A DNA stretch of 64,000 bases from Hetaerina americana (GCA_022747635.1 JAKTNV010000067.1:424001-488000), one strand, 5' to 3'. Positions 46,948 to 58,432 are shown, counted from the stretch's first letter. Notes: generated from the letters alone by a model not told the origin. Numbers and translations are program-made.

Positions 46948-48541
46948 TCACTTACCAGAGTCCTGGTCATGGCTTACGTCGCTTCGGTCGCGGCTCGAAC
47001 CCGGGCGACGAGTGCTTCGCCGCTTCCCGGGACGCTTCGTCCGACGGGTCGACGATCGAGGTCTCGAGTTGTCACCGCATACCTCCCCTCCGACCTCGTC
47101 CGAAGAGGAAGACTCAGCCGTGGTCTCTACGAAGAGCGGGTTACTCGGCGGCATTCCTAAGGGGGCCCTGTTCGAGCGAGCAGAGCTGTAGGCCGTCCCA
47201 GCCCAGGAGGTGGCCTCAGGGGGGGGGGGGCGGGGTGGCGGACTGGTGGTCCTCTGCCGAAGGGGCCCCGTCGGGAGAAATTAGAGGAGATCGGTCGAAT
47301 TGGTCCGCCTCTAGAGGAGCCCTGGGAAGATCGTCGACACCTTGGCTGTCCTCAAAGGAGAAGGACGATGGAATCTCTGGGATTGTTGACGTCGACAAGG
47401 TTTTACGCTTACATGTGTCAACTTCCGCGGCCGGTGATACTTTCTTGATTTTCCCTGATACCGTAATCGAGGGGCCCGCCGTTGAGGAAGGGGGACAGTC
47501 GCAATCGGATACATCCTCCCCCGCTGTCACCCTTGATTCTCGGGGAGTTAGAAGCCCGTGAAGCAAGGATTGCGGGGAGAGCGCGTCGTTGGCGTGGCCA
47601 GGGAAAGGAAGGACGCAGGATGATCTGTCCTCTTTTGACGGGGTCACGGAGATAGGGGCCGGTGGTCGTGAGAGTGTATCCCTGCTGGTAGGGACCGCAG
47701 CTTGATCGATGCTCGAAATCAGCAGTGCAATGTCGTCCGTCCTCTTCTTCTTCGGATCCCTTTCTTCCGTTGACGACTTTCGCTCCCTCTGAAATTTCCC
47801 TCCAAGTGGAGGGGGATGCGGGGGTTCGGCGGGAACAGCTGGGGGCGCACCCTCGATAAGTATCAGTGACCGCGCCCTCTCCTCCACAGCCATCTCGGGC
47901 TCATCTATCTCCTCGGCGGTGTTCGGATTGGAGGCCAAAAACATTGCCTCCGCATAGCCCTTCCCTCCCTGGTTCCGAGGGCAGGTCTTGCGGTCGTGAC
48001 CTTCTTGGTTGCAACGGGCGTAGGTGCGGCGCTGACCCTCGTAGATGATGATGGCCCGGTTGCCGCCGATGTGGAGGTACGAGGGGATATTTCTTTCGAC
48101 CGTCATCCGCACCACTCTCTACCCTGTCAACACGCGCGCCAATTTGTCGCCCTCCCACCTGTTCTCCCACGAGCGATGGATTTTTCCAAAACGTTCAAGC
48201 TCGCCTGTTATATCTTCCAATGGGATCTCCACAGGGACACATAGAACACTGACATTACAAGGGCTACCGGAGGTCTCGTCAATAGTAATCGTCGTCCTAG
48301 GATCATTTTTGGATGGAAACGGTAGTTTTCGTGGGATAAGATCTAGAATCCTCTTCATAGTAGCTTCAGTTGCCAATTTCAAGAATACCAAATGGCGGTT
48401 ATATCCAAATTGGATCGCCACAATCTCTTCGGGTGTGAGGCCCAGCGACTCTAGTGTAAAGAGGTGGACCTCCAACGGAGTAGGGGGCTTCGCCTTCTCA
48501 TCAACTTGCAAGGCGAGCGTGTTAACGCGACGCACGACCAT
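46948..48541 (-). pseudogene. Tx1-like ORF1 (gag-like), two lesions
   Basis: The chosen start is the ATG at 48541 (MVVRRVNTLALQVDEKAK), because the longer frame upstream encodes only low-complexity Phe-rich sequence. The frame runs to a single in-frame TAG at 48119-48121, then continues (RVVRMTVERNIPSYLHIGG, GQRRTYARCNQEGHDRKTC). The first Cys of the CCHC knuckle is Tyr. A Pro/Ser-rich tail follows to a 12-G run at 47219-47230. A one-base slip there would restore the frame MPPSNPLFVETTAESSSSDE, which ends with TGA at 46948-46950. That TGA overlaps the ORF2 ATG as TGATG. ORF1 proteins of this group bind element RNA. Confidence 0.78.
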
Positions 48542-48700
48542 TTTGAAACAAATCAAATGAAGCACGCCAGCACCAAAAAAGAAGAAGAAGAGCGCACTGA
48601 AGACACTCCAAGAAAGAAAGAAAAAAAACACTCGTGTGCACTCCCTCCCCGCTACACGCACCCGGCGGTAGCAAATAAAAAGGAGCCTAAGCTATACACC

Positions 48701-49105
48701 AGGAGTCAAGGTCAGTCTTGATCCAGTAAACAAAACAAAAGTACGGCCTTCCCGGCGGAAGAAGTCGAGAGTCAAACCGCACGCTTCTTGATGAACTAGG
48801 TGGTCAACCGCCGCTCGAAACAAAACACGATCGGAACCTCGATTTCCGAGAGAGTCCGGCAGTGCCGCTCTCCAAACCCCGGCGGCCGAAGCCTCGGACG
48901 CCGGCGAATTTTAGACACTCGGTGAACACTGACACGTCTAGCTACCGAGGCGTCCTCTTAAACTCTGAAATTTTGGGGCTTTTAAAGGAACTAGATGTTG
49001 TGACGAAATGCCGTACACACAATGTCACAGGCATTCGTATTCGTGCGCGAGGCGCCACAGTCCACGAGGTTAAAGCCAACTTTAAACACTTATGGTGTTT
49101 ATCCT
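48701..49105. other. Possible Tx1 5' leader and unrecognised DNA
   Basis: GC-moderate sequence upstream of the Tx1-like ORF1. Some of it may be that element's 5' untranslated region, but with no second copy in the window the border cannot be set. A GTGACGAAAT stretch near 48998 vaguely resembles the second half of a hammerhead core and is not called. Confidence 0.4.
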
Positions 49106-49338
49106 TTGACAAATTCCAAAGAAACTGCGGGAGATGCCGCAACAGTAACTTTTAACAGAGTCATCCGCTAATGTGCATTTCAATGCAACAATTTCAGAGT
49201 GTAAAAATCATTCGCCTTGACTGGGATTGCGAATGATTTTTACACTCTGAAATTGTTGCATTGAAATGCACATCAGCGGACGACTCCGTTAAAAGTTACT
49301 GTTGCGGTATCTCCCGCAGTTTCTTTGGAATTTGTCAA
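49106..49338. repeat. 233-bp near-perfect hairpin
   Basis: The left arm (49106-49216) and right arm (49229-49338) are about 97% reverse-complementary with a 12-nt loop. The arms differ at a few sites only (for example CGCTAATG versus CATCAGCG). Arm length and head-to-head design match the palindromes at 14870 and 45000, but the hammerhead core is not convincing here and no flanking duplication was found. Confidence 0.88.
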
Positions 49339-51139
49339 GCAGGGAATGGTAAGTATGAGACCTAAAGAGCAAAATAATGTAAATCAAAAGGTGCTCCAAT
49401 TGATACGAGCAACGAAAAGATCTTCCCCTTCCCATGGACTCTCTTGACTCGACGGGTGAGGAGGCATGAGCGCTTCGATGGGTGTGGTGGCTCTATTGGG
49501 AGGGGGTAACATGCCCGAGATTAAATAGAAGGGCTGTAAAGTACGTTGATGAAAGGTGGCCCAAGCAGTCTTTGCTAGCCCAAACATCCCAGCAGTGAAG
49601 CGGTTGCAAATTTCTGGGTTTAAAGGATAAGGGAAGGTGAAGGGAAAATTCCAGTAGATACAAGAAGACACCGAATATGTTTAATGCGACAAAAGTTTCT
49701 GGGCCACATTATTTTGAGGATATATTTTGCGGGAGATGCAAATTGAGAGTACTCTTCATATGCTGTAGAATAGCGCTTAGAATCAAGAGGAATTAAAGAG
49801 GAAGGATAAAAGAGTTTGTTGAAATAAAAGGGAAGAAATAGCAACAATCAATTAATAAAGTTATAAGCGTGGGCAAAGGGAAAGCATTATAAGGATGGTA
49901 GAGGAAGATGGAGAAATATTGAAAAAGAAATAACAAGGAAATACAATTTACAAAAAGTAAAGTTGGCGGGACGAATGTGCAAAGAATCTACTATTGAACT
50001 CAAGCGATAAAATACAACAAAGAAAATATTATAAATAGAACTGTGCAAGATAATTAATGTGTTATGGAGGATTTTAGAAATAAAGAACGCAATAAAAGTT
50101 TGAAAACACAATAATTCAGCGGAATCACAATAGAACTCAGAAAAAATTGAAGGGAGACTTGTATGTATATAGGGCATATGGGATATGCCGTAACGTTTGA
50201 GAGTAATGAGCCCGGCTAGAAGATTTTGTTAGATCTGTACTGTGTAATTCCGACATAGGGGTTTAATAACAAAAAATTAATTTCACACATGAAACAGGTA
50301 GCATGAACAAAATGACCGGCATGCTGTAAAGGGAGAAAAAGAAGGCTCTTGATGACATAGTCAAATAATAATTCATATTTAGGAAAGTTAGGGCACTGTG
50401 CGAGGCCATACTAGCGATGAAGGGTAGTATAATAGGAAGGTCTACACCTTCCTATGAAATCCACAGAAGAGTGGATTTTCTTGTTTCTTTTGTGAATTTC
50501 GAAAAGTTAAAATGATAGGGGGGTTGCTGAAAGTACATCATAATACGATGCTAGACTGAGGGAGTTTGTACCAACTAACTCGTAACCTAACTACAGTTTC
50601 CAGACTGCACGAAAATGAAAATTGGGAAGGATCGTAATAGTCGAAAAAGCAAAATACGGCAGTACGTATTCGATCATGTATTTTGTTAACTAGGACCTCA
50701 CTCTATCAAGATAAAATTACTGAGGTACGAGATAAGGGTTTTGGAATGGCATGTAAGTGGGGAGTTATTTCGTGTATTTACGTGTAATAGAGCTTTAGTA
50801 GAATATTATTTCAGACGTTTTAGTGATTTTAGACATTGTGTAGACATTTTAGAGTGAATTAATTCATTATTGTGAGATTGATGAGATTAAGATAAACAAT
50901 AAGAAACCTTCAGTGTAGACATTCTCAAGATGTGATCCAAGCTGAGTACTAGAGTTGAATGAAATGAGTTAATTCGTTCAAAACGTAATGTTTTAGGGAC
51001 GATGGCAAAGAAATGAAGGTCAAAAATTGCAATGGATGAAGATTCATTGGAAGAGGAGAGAGGTGGTGGCCGGATCCCCGGGCAAAGTTGTAAGGAAAAA
51101 TGATTAAAAAGATGCATTGATCGAACCCCTTCATGATTT
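49339..51139. other. Unrecognised AT-rich DNA
   Basis: No gene or repeat family was recognised. Minus-strand frames at 49384-49671 and 49887-50177 have no motif. Confidence 0.45.
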
Positions 51140-51430
51140 TTAGTCTTTGACACGAGAGGGCGAGCGTAGACTGGAGGCTTTTGGAATGTTCGCATGGAGA
51201 AGAAAGGAGGAGGCGTATATGGGAAGAAAAACAAAAAGCGAAGAAGTGTCAGATACGGTTGGGAAAGAGGGAGTTTTTTGGGGAAATTCGGAGGCGGAGA
51301 AATGGAATGGGGCAAAGGCAATGATTGAAACGAGAATCCTCGGCAAGGGAGCATGGGGGAGGAAGAGGACAGGTATTTCGGACAGCCAGCAAGGAGAGGC
51401 CAGAAAGTTTGAGGAGTGAAGGCGAAAATA
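51140..51430 (+). pseudogene. Decayed RTE C-terminal fragment
   Basis: The plus frame reads RRLEAFGMFAWRRKEEAYMG, KTKSEEVSDTVGKE and IETRILGKGAWGRKRTGISD. It parallels the RTE C-terminus in this window (FEMWVWRRMEKVKW, KTNEEVL, IEGRILGKRGRGTNRIEMMD from copy 3). It is diverged and lacks catalytic parts. Confidence 0.6.
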
Positions 51431-52517
51431 AGGCAGTGGAGTCAAAGGCGAGTTGGAATTCCACCAGCAATTCCAATACCTAACCCTAATTCAAGAACTA
51501 TAAATCATAGGAAAGGGCGTGTGCCTAACCGTGTTCTGGGGCAGCCAAAAAATAAACTGCTGCCCAGTAGGCAAATGATTATGTCAGTTCGTGAGGAGTC
51601 CGTGTGATTAATAATGTGCCGTAATATTACCAAATAAATTTTTTTATATTGTCCGTCTTAAACGTTATTTGTAATTATATATTTCACCTATCCGTACTAT
51701 CCGTCTTAATAGAATTATATGGTAGCTTGTGTCCACCCAAAAGCTGCCTTAACCAGTATATTAGCAATAACAAGTAGTAATTTTACATTAATCATGGCTG
51801 CGTGTAGCGCAGATGTATCATCATAGACTCATATTTCCTAAACGGTATGCAACAGAACCAAATATGTTAACCATATAAAATGCATTAACAACTAGCCATC
51901 GTTCACTTCGAAGAGATAAAAGAGTGTCCAACGTTCTACTTACGAATTGCGAGACGAGAAAAACTGAATGAATAAAAAAATTGAACCATATTCTTATTTA
52001 GCCCAGGAGAAACATTGGTGGCTTCGAGAGAAGACATTTCTAGCCTCCCATACGAATGCAAAACTATTTAAAGCTAATTCAATCATTAAAAAGTGCAAGG
52101 CTAAGTAATATGGCAAATGAAAACTACAATTTAAACAAAGTCAATGCCGTTACCCAATTTAAGCAAATACATATGCTACTATTTCTAAAAGTCTTTGAAG
52201 TTAATTAAAAATTCATCTTATTTTTTAATTGAGAGGAGGACGGAGGGTAAAAAAAAGAGATGTTGGAAAATATTACATTTTAGCTTAAAATTAATGACAC
52301 GAAATTATTCTTCAGAACTTCAGGGCATACTTTGGGGACAGAATATACAAACGGGAGGGATAATTTTACTGTTAGAAAAATGTTATAATTTTCACTAAGT
52401 GCCATCCACATAGTTCTTTCGAGATATGTAAAGTTTCCCAGAGTAAATGATGCTACCAATTTATTTTAAGCGCCCTAAAAGCAGATTAACACTATTTTCA
52501 GTACTGAAGGTAGTAAC
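51431..52517. other. Unrecognised AT-rich DNA
   Basis: No feature was identified in this stretch. The frame at 52195-52398 has no known motif. Confidence 0.45.
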
Positions 52518-52790
52518 AAATTCAGGATTCTTAAAATATATGTTTCAAAAGGGGGTATCTGATTAATGAGCCAAATCCGATTCTCAGATCTGGAAAGAGA
52601 AATAAAGGCAGATGCACGCGATGCTCGTTTCAGTGCAAAATTCAGGGTTCTTAAAATCGTATAGTTTGAGATGGGAACCGTATTCGATGCTGTAAACTAA
52701 TTTCAGAACGGAAAAGAGAAACAGAGGTCCATTTACGCGATGCTTATTTCAGGACTAAATTCAAAATGCTCAATTGGGAAAATGGGATTC
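52518..52790 (+). repeat. Tandem repeat with about 120-bp period
   Basis: Units begin AAATTCAGG at 52518 and 52638, with a third start AAATTCAAA at 52757 (periods 120 and 119). Each contains GGAAAAGAGAAA-like and ACGCGATGCTTATTTCAG-like segments. The units are clearly diverged from each other, so the array is old. About 2.3 units are visible. Confidence 0.8.
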
Positions 52791-52799
52791 TATTCAGGA

Positions 52800-52990
52800 G
52801 TTTTATTCAATTTTGGCCGTGGGATGATGAAGATTGTGATAGGCAAACGAGGAAGGGGCGGGCATAGAATGGGCGGGTTGGACAGAATGAAGGGAAGAAC
52901 ACAGACATGAAGAGGGACCTGATGTAGAGTAGGATGCTCGGTTGTGTTCTGTTAGGAGAGGCAAGGTATAGTTAGATAACCAAAAATAAT
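52800..52990 (+). pseudogene. RTE 3'-end fragment
   Basis: GATGAAGATTGTGATAGGCAAACGAGGAAGG and GTTGGACAGAATGAAGGGAAGAA parallel the RTE tail at 60175-60340 (reading GKRGRGGHRMGGLDRMKG). It ends in AATAATAATAAAA, the short A/T repeat typical of RTE 3' ends. Only the extreme C-terminus remains. Confidence 0.65.
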
Positions 52991-55559
52991 AATAAAACGT
53001 TTGGAATTTAAAATTGTCTCTAAAATTAAAGCTGTTTTCTCGCTAAACCCTTAGTTGGACTCTGATGTGATGGCAACTAAATGCTTGTTGGAATTGAAGC
53101 GTAAACACAGGCGTCGACCGGAAACAAAACGCAAAAGCCTATGCACCAAAATCGAAATTCAAAGAGGGAGTTTCATCGTACGAAAGGGGTCCTCCGAGAT
53201 TTAGCAACGAGTTTGCAATTAATATTGATGGTATCTTAATATAAATATAAAACTCCATCGCCTTAGTGTGGTTTTAATGTCGAAGTTAGCTTCGTCACAC
53301 ATCACCTTCAAAGAATATTCCGAGCCATGCTGAAAAAATCGAGGAACTTATTGCAAAAGTCAGTAAAAAAATGTAATAGTTCTATTTTAAGCTTAAGCTT
53401 CCATAAATTTCATTGATCAGACTCAAATATAAATTCCGGATATCGAATAAATTATGCGTCAATTATAGTCTCACAAAGATTTGAGTCAACTCATGATATT
53501 TACAGAGTTACAATACGTAAGTCACTCTGTGGAATACTCAGCAAAACTTTGCAATCCAAAAAAATCTTTTCATGTGACGACCGGAGCGAGATTCGTCACG
53601 TTGCGACATCATCAAGTCCATCGCCATCTGGCGATGTCGCGCATGTTAAAGGTTTTGGGGGAAATATAAACACCGAAATTATTAAAATTATTTTATTGCT
53701 ACGAAAACTTCTACACGAAAAAACTAGTTTATATCAGCTTAAGTGCGAAATTGATGACGTGATCGGAATGGGAATTGATGGGGTGAGGGAGAGTGTCCCA
53801 CGGTTGTTCATAATAACCGGTGAGTGAGTAAGTGACCGCATTACAACGTAACGATGAGAATAGTTAGACATGGGAGTGAAGATGGAATCTAATGAAATCT
53901 GTCGGTGAAGACCACGGATTACTCATCCGTAATTCGAATGGTTTTCTGTGATTTTTGGATGAATTTCAGTGCGCCAAGTATAGAATAGAGATTTACAATA
54001 GTAATCAGATTCATAATAATCGAAACTCTCAAGAAGTTAGAAGAGCAGTACTTCACGAAGGACTGATTTAAATTATATGAAACTGATTATGTATTTGGGA
54101 TAAATACGGGGCAGGAGTAAAAATGGAGAGATGAGAATTGCATTGGGGAAAGGAAAACTTTCCAAAGAGTCGCAGATGCCGCAGGAGAAGAGTTAAGGGA
54201 AAGATGGATGAGGGCTCAGATGCGGAGCGCAGCGCTGTATGCTCGAGGGAAGGGAGGAAGTTAAGAGGAGAGCGCTTTGAACTCTGGACCCCGCAAATGT
54301 TTGAGAAATAAAGTTCTATAGGCGATGGTCGAATCGAGGAAGACAAAAGATGAAGTCATGTGCAGTGCGTGATGGCGGAAAGAAGAGATGTTTTCAAGCG
54401 AAAACCCTCCAGATTCAGGAGAAGTGCAGCTAAGATGTTGTGATATGGCGGGATGTTGAAGCCCGTGAATGAAGAGAGAGTGCTGGCGGGCGGCGAAGAG
54501 GGAGAAAGGAGAAGAGGCGTTGTGCGGAGGGGGGTTGGAGGTAGGACGAATGGAGGACAGGCAAGGATTTGGGCGGACGGGAAGTTCTTCTAAGTCTAAG
54601 ACTGCGTGTAATATGTTTCATGGGCCATTCGAAATTCTGTTCAAATCGTTTGTTTAACTACACCAAATGATGGCACATCCCTTATCACGTCCGATGTTTC
54701 CACGAATGACACAACTGATGAGCACCAAGACGGATTCCGTTAAGATATCAATGTTAAGCTCGGGCTAAATAATTTCAGCGACCAAATATCAAATACAAAA
54801 TTTTCGATTGCCGTTATCATTTCGTTTATTATGCACCCATCTCAAGCCAATTCACTCTATAACAACGACGGATGGGTTCCGAACGCAGCGTAAAGCCAAA
54901 CACAGGAAAGATTCCAAATCTATGAAGCAGCGATCACAAAAGTTAATACTGCGAGTTCCGAGATTTATTTTACCAAATTTGACGTGAAACAAAATGCTTC
55001 AAATAAAGAACAAAATGATTTAAACACAGCAATGTGTTTACACCAAGTTATATTTACCGTAACGCGAAATTTGCTGATGATTTCCACAAAGTTCCTAGGT
55101 TGCGGTTAATTATGCACAGCGATGGAGACAAGCAGGCCAGGACAAGTCACCCCCACCACTGATAAGATTGGTTCTTCCACCATTATTGTTTCATTTAAAT
55201 GCAGTTCAAATTATTGGCAACATATTCCCAGGAATCCCTCAGCCACAATATTGAAGAAAAGTTTGCCCAAGAGAATCTCCACTCAGACAATTAACTTCTT
55301 CACTTTCCCTTTTCTCGAAGGGAGGGAAGGTGGCGGCCGTCCGAACACGATATTAATCTCCCCCACCCACCCCATTCCACGCCATCCCACCCTCCCACGC
55401 CGCTTGGAACACACAAATTAATGCACTCAATTCCTATTTTGAGGTCGCCTTTACGCATTCATGAGTAATCGAGCCAAATTAGAACTTTCCACGTAAATTA
55501 AATCAATAAGAGAGGAGAGAGGAAGGGGAGCACAAACCCTTAAGAAGGAGCACATGTGG
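52991..55559. other. Unrecognised DNA
   Basis: Contains a hairpin CATCGCCATCTGGCGATG near 53619-53636 beside a faint hammerhead-like string (see rejected items) and a purine-rich stretch at 54370-54600. No gene recognised. Confidence 0.45.
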
Positions 55560-56440
55560 CCCCAGGGAGCACCGGCATGGCCTTCGCTGACGGCGCAACG
55601 AGGGTGGGGAGAGGGGGTGGGGAGAGGGGGGGCGGGAGATGGAGGAGAGAATGAACCTGAGGAGACGAGGATATTGATGGAATGAAATTAAAGGAATGGG
55701 GGGCAAAATGGAGGGGGGGCAGAAGGGGGAGAGAGAGGGGGGGGAGGGAAAGTGAAGCGAAGTAAGCGGGGGGGAGGAGGGGGTAAGAAGACCGCCGGAC
55801 GGCTTGGGGATAAAGAAGGGCGCAGGAGGGAAGGAAGCGGTGGGCAAGGGTGGGAGGGCGTGGAATGGCTAACGAGAGGCCGAGGAACGGGAGGGCAGGG
55901 ACGAGGATTAAGAGCGACGGAAAAATTGATGAAACAAAGAGAAAGGAAGGGCGCGAGAAAGGATCGGCGAGGGCGAATAAGGAACGGTTTGGGAAAGACG
56001 AGGAGGAGGGAGAAATGGCGGAAGATAAATGGATGAGCCCCGGGGACGGGAGGGGTCCGAGGGAACGATGGGGTCGAAGGCATCGAGGACACGTGGATCC
56101 TCTCGAACCACCCACAGGTTTCTTCTTGCTCTTCCCCCCCGTGCTCCAGACGGTCCATTCCGCGAAGGGAACCATCGACTCCGCTCTCCGGGATCGGGCG
56201 TGCTGAAACCGCGGACAACTCGATGGCGAGGCCCCGTTGAGGTGGCGCTGGGGGACGCCCGAAAGACTTGTGAGAAAACTATAAGGAATGCGTGCGACGG
56301 AGGACGGTCCTCGGCGTCGACTCCTCTTCCGGTGTCCCTCTCTCACGGCCCGCGCGCCCTTAAGACGACCAGTCGGAGGGATGGAGTCGAGGTGAGAACG
56401 CCCACTGCTCCAGAGACGCCGACGTACCCAAAAGAAACCT
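55560..56440. other. GC-rich, strand-asymmetric island
   Basis: The plus strand is G/GA-rich from 55560 to about 56060, then becomes CpG-rich to 56430. Long frames exist on both strands (minus 55540-56346, Pro/Ser/Leu-rich; plus 55850-56454, Arg/Gly/Glu-rich). Their composition follows the base bias and no domain is visible, so no gene is called. It is similar in character to 12511-13430. Confidence 0.45.
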
Positions 56441-57674
56441 ACACTTTGACCTGAAATGTGGGTATATTTTCATTATAAGGGGCTATAAAAATGCTGTTCG
56501 TCTGAAAAAGCCTCACTCTTACATCGAATTGATAGGCATTCATCAGCTACACTCGAGTGGTCGGGTATTTTCAGTAAGGTTCTCCAAGAAGTATTGTGTG
56601 ATAAGGGAGCTAGAAAGCAATGAATTTATAAGTATTCAAACTACTTTTTGTAAAAAATAAATGATTTTATTCATTAACTTTAAAGGAGTAAATCAACACA
56701 CAATTTTGAGATTTGGGATCGATTCAATAGTCTCATTCACTGGACGAAATTCAATTGCATAAATCATGTCTCCTTTTTCCATTTTTTCAAATGCATACAC
56801 GTTTAATTTTTAATTACGATTTTCTTTCGTGGGTTTGAGTAATTCTGAGGACTAGCCACAGGGAATCCGAGAGAAGGGACGGGCGGCCGCTCTCCCCCCC
56901 CGCCCTGGCTACCCGCTTAGCCGAGATACTAGTTCCCCTGGGCCCCGCCATGGAATTCCCGAACGTTGATGCGAGGCAAAGGGCGCGGGGGCGGTGGAGG
57001 GACGTCTCGCCGGGCGTGCGCGGAACGTGGGCGAAACGGAATGCTGAGTGCAGGGAGGGATTTCGAAGAGGGCACTGGTCTCCAAGGTTTTACGTCCCCG
57101 AGATTCGAACGCATGTCCCTTGGAGTGGGGATGCCAGGGCAGCAGTTATTATTCGAAGAACGGAAAGGGTGACAGGGTAAGGTTTACAGGCCGAGCCCGT
57201 CAGCCTGTACGTAGCAAAAGTCCACTTGCAACCTGCAAGTTCTGGGGAATAATTAGTTCTACTCCAATGCATGGATTTTCTCTAACCTCGTGGGCTTTTT
57301 CGTCAAAACCCTTCCCGCATGACCGCAAGGGACTGTAATTAAAGAATGTAATGCTCGTTAGAGTATTGCTTGCCCTGCTTTGTTTGTTTTTTTTTAAACT
57401 TCTTCTTCCATTCCTCGTCTCTCACTCTGTATGGGGGTGGAGGCTACAAGTTGCATGCCCATGTGATCTTACCTTTCAATTCTGAATTGCCACGTTGTTG
57501 GAGAGATTTTTACAACATTTTTAAGTGCATATGAATGCGGATGGTAGTTGATAGCATGTGCATTTGCATGCGTGTAAGTTAAAATGGCATTTGCATGAAT
57601 ATACTCTACGCCTCTCCGGGTGCAGTTTTGCATGACTTTTTTGGTTTTGCATGTGGTTTTATCCTCTTTTACGG
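56441..57674. other. Unrecognised DNA with a small GC-rich patch
   Basis: AT-rich apart from 56870-57180, which is CpG-rich. No gene recognised in either strand. Confidence 0.45.
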
Positions 57675-57745
57675 TTGGTGATCTAACACCCCCCGCCACG
57701 CGCCCCTGCGGCGGCTTGCGGTGGATGATGTAGATGTGCGGAGTG
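57675..57745 (+). repeat. Short dispersed hairpin repeat, copy 3
   Basis: Reads CTAACACCCCCCGCCACGCG, CCCTGCGGCGGCTTGCGG, then GATGATGTAGATGTG. It shares core and order with the copies at 6265 (minus) and 62465. CCGCC pairs with GGCGG. Confidence 0.75.
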
Positions 57746-58282
57746 TAAATATTAAGCCCCGAAATAATTAGGTACATACCGTTACTTACCTCCAGTCCTT
57801 ATTTTAGAGAGAGTTTAATTCATAACAAAACATATTGTCATGTGCATGTTTATAATGCATTATGTTCTGGGACTGGTAGTACCTCCTCATGACAAGTTGT
57901 GTGTCCAAACTAGTGTTTGCACAAATCAACTATAGAGTTTCCCCATCAGTAAAAGAAATTATAATACCTTCAATTTGGTTTTCATTGGCTGGGCTTGAAT
58001 TTAACCTCGACATGACCATCTTATTTCATTGATTTTTTTCAAATTGATACATCAATAAATACAAAAATATTTGCATTATGGACCCAAAACTTTAAACCTG
58101 AATGAGGAACCCAACCTACCCATACAGTGAGGTTTATTAACAGAAAATATTACCTATTGAAACGTTAAAAACAGTGTCGTATTTCTTTAACGTATTTATT
58201 TAAACACTTGTAACTTGTTAAGCTGCATATTTTAGTTAAAATTTAATATTCGCTTTTTCTCTCTTCGTTTTTTGTTAATAAT
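57746..58282. other. Unrecognised AT-rich DNA
   Basis: No gene, repeat family or structural motif was identified here. Confidence 0.5.
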
Positions 58283-58432
58283 TTAGCATTGCATTATGTG
58301 AAAAAACGAATTTGCACTTTTCCGAGACTTTGTTCAAGACTTGTACCTAAAGATGGTTTTCTGAGCCAAAACGCGTCGTACGTTACCAATAAACCTGAGG
58401 AAAAGTGCAGATTGTTGTTTTTCATAATGACG
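58283..58432 (+). mobile_element. Penelope-type terminus with inverted arms
   Basis: Arms of about 33 bp (58288-58321 and 58396-58432; inner part GCACTTTTCC/GGAAAAGTGC) enclose a degenerate hammerhead at 58343-58381. The bases after the cleavage triplet (GTACGTTACCAATAAACC) resemble those after the ribozyme at 44935 (GTACCTGTAATAAAG), suggesting a common ancestor. There is no ORF. Confidence 0.6.
58343..58381 (+). ncRNA. Degenerate hammerhead ribozyme motif
   Basis: GTAC (58343-58346), CTAAAGA (58347-58353, core G5 is A), one T, a GG...CC remnant of stem II, AAAAC (second-box G is A), a two-base loop, GTC (58375-58377) and GTAC (58378-58381). Stem I and the triplet are kept but two essential G residues are lost, so it is expected to be inactive. 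Confidence 0.55.

Larger units (their letters stand above)
43672..46948 (-). pseudogene. Tx1-like ORF2: endonuclease, RT, CCHC motif
   Basis: The start is the ATG at 46948. The APE domain has MNIISLNIAGVYSALKFEVL, VILLQEVKENI, NLYAPSGERAR, AILGGDFNTIYRRED, SRTRIDYLFVS and FSDHS. A frameshift near 46260 leads to the linker and RT frame 46311-45163, with GKAPGLDGLPFEFY, FNDFRPIALLNADYKIL and FDAALLIRDIIFSA. Further shifts near 45215 and 45165 break IDLEKAFDLV. The insert splits the ORF between KKM and AFPEYFIRAV. Beyond it are motif B (SVRQGCPLSMLPFALALDP) and an intact YADD (44597-44608). The C-terminal Cys motif CPSCGRIDNVAHLILGC lies at about 43706-43756. Confidence 0.87.
43672..48700 (-). 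mobile_element. Tx1/L1-like non-LTR retrotransposon, nearly full length
   Basis: On the minus strand: an approximate 5' end near 48700 (possibly further), ORF1 (48541 to 46948) with a CCHC-type knuckle, and ORF2 (46948 to 43672) with APE endonuclease, RT and a C-terminal CCHC motif. The RT phrases (VITLIPKKTRP, FRPIALLNADYKILAHVL, GVAYADDITLFV, LLNQIVFPRIWYVAHLWP) point to the L1/Tx1 group. The 3' end runs into (TA)n. The element is interrupted at 44846-45113 by a palindromic insert. Confidence 0.87.

Noticed and set aside
46920..47561. Plus-strand frame of 213 codons opposite Tx1 ORF1
   Set aside because: Antisense shadow of the ORF1 coding sequence.
53590..53616. Hammerhead-like string TTGATGA, GTC...GAC, GAATC on the minus strand
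   Set aside because: The second box is GAAT instead of GAAA, the first box has T at C3, and no stem I or cleavage triplet fits. Too weak to list as a ribozyme.
54040..54420. Possible decayed RTE C-terminus (RIALGKENF-like reading)
   Set aside because: Only a handful of residues resemble the RTE copies here, and the rest does not align.
55540..56346. 268-codon minus-strand frame in the GC-rich island
   Set aside because: Pro/Ser/Leu-rich, with equally long frames on the other strand. No domain, and composition explains the openness.
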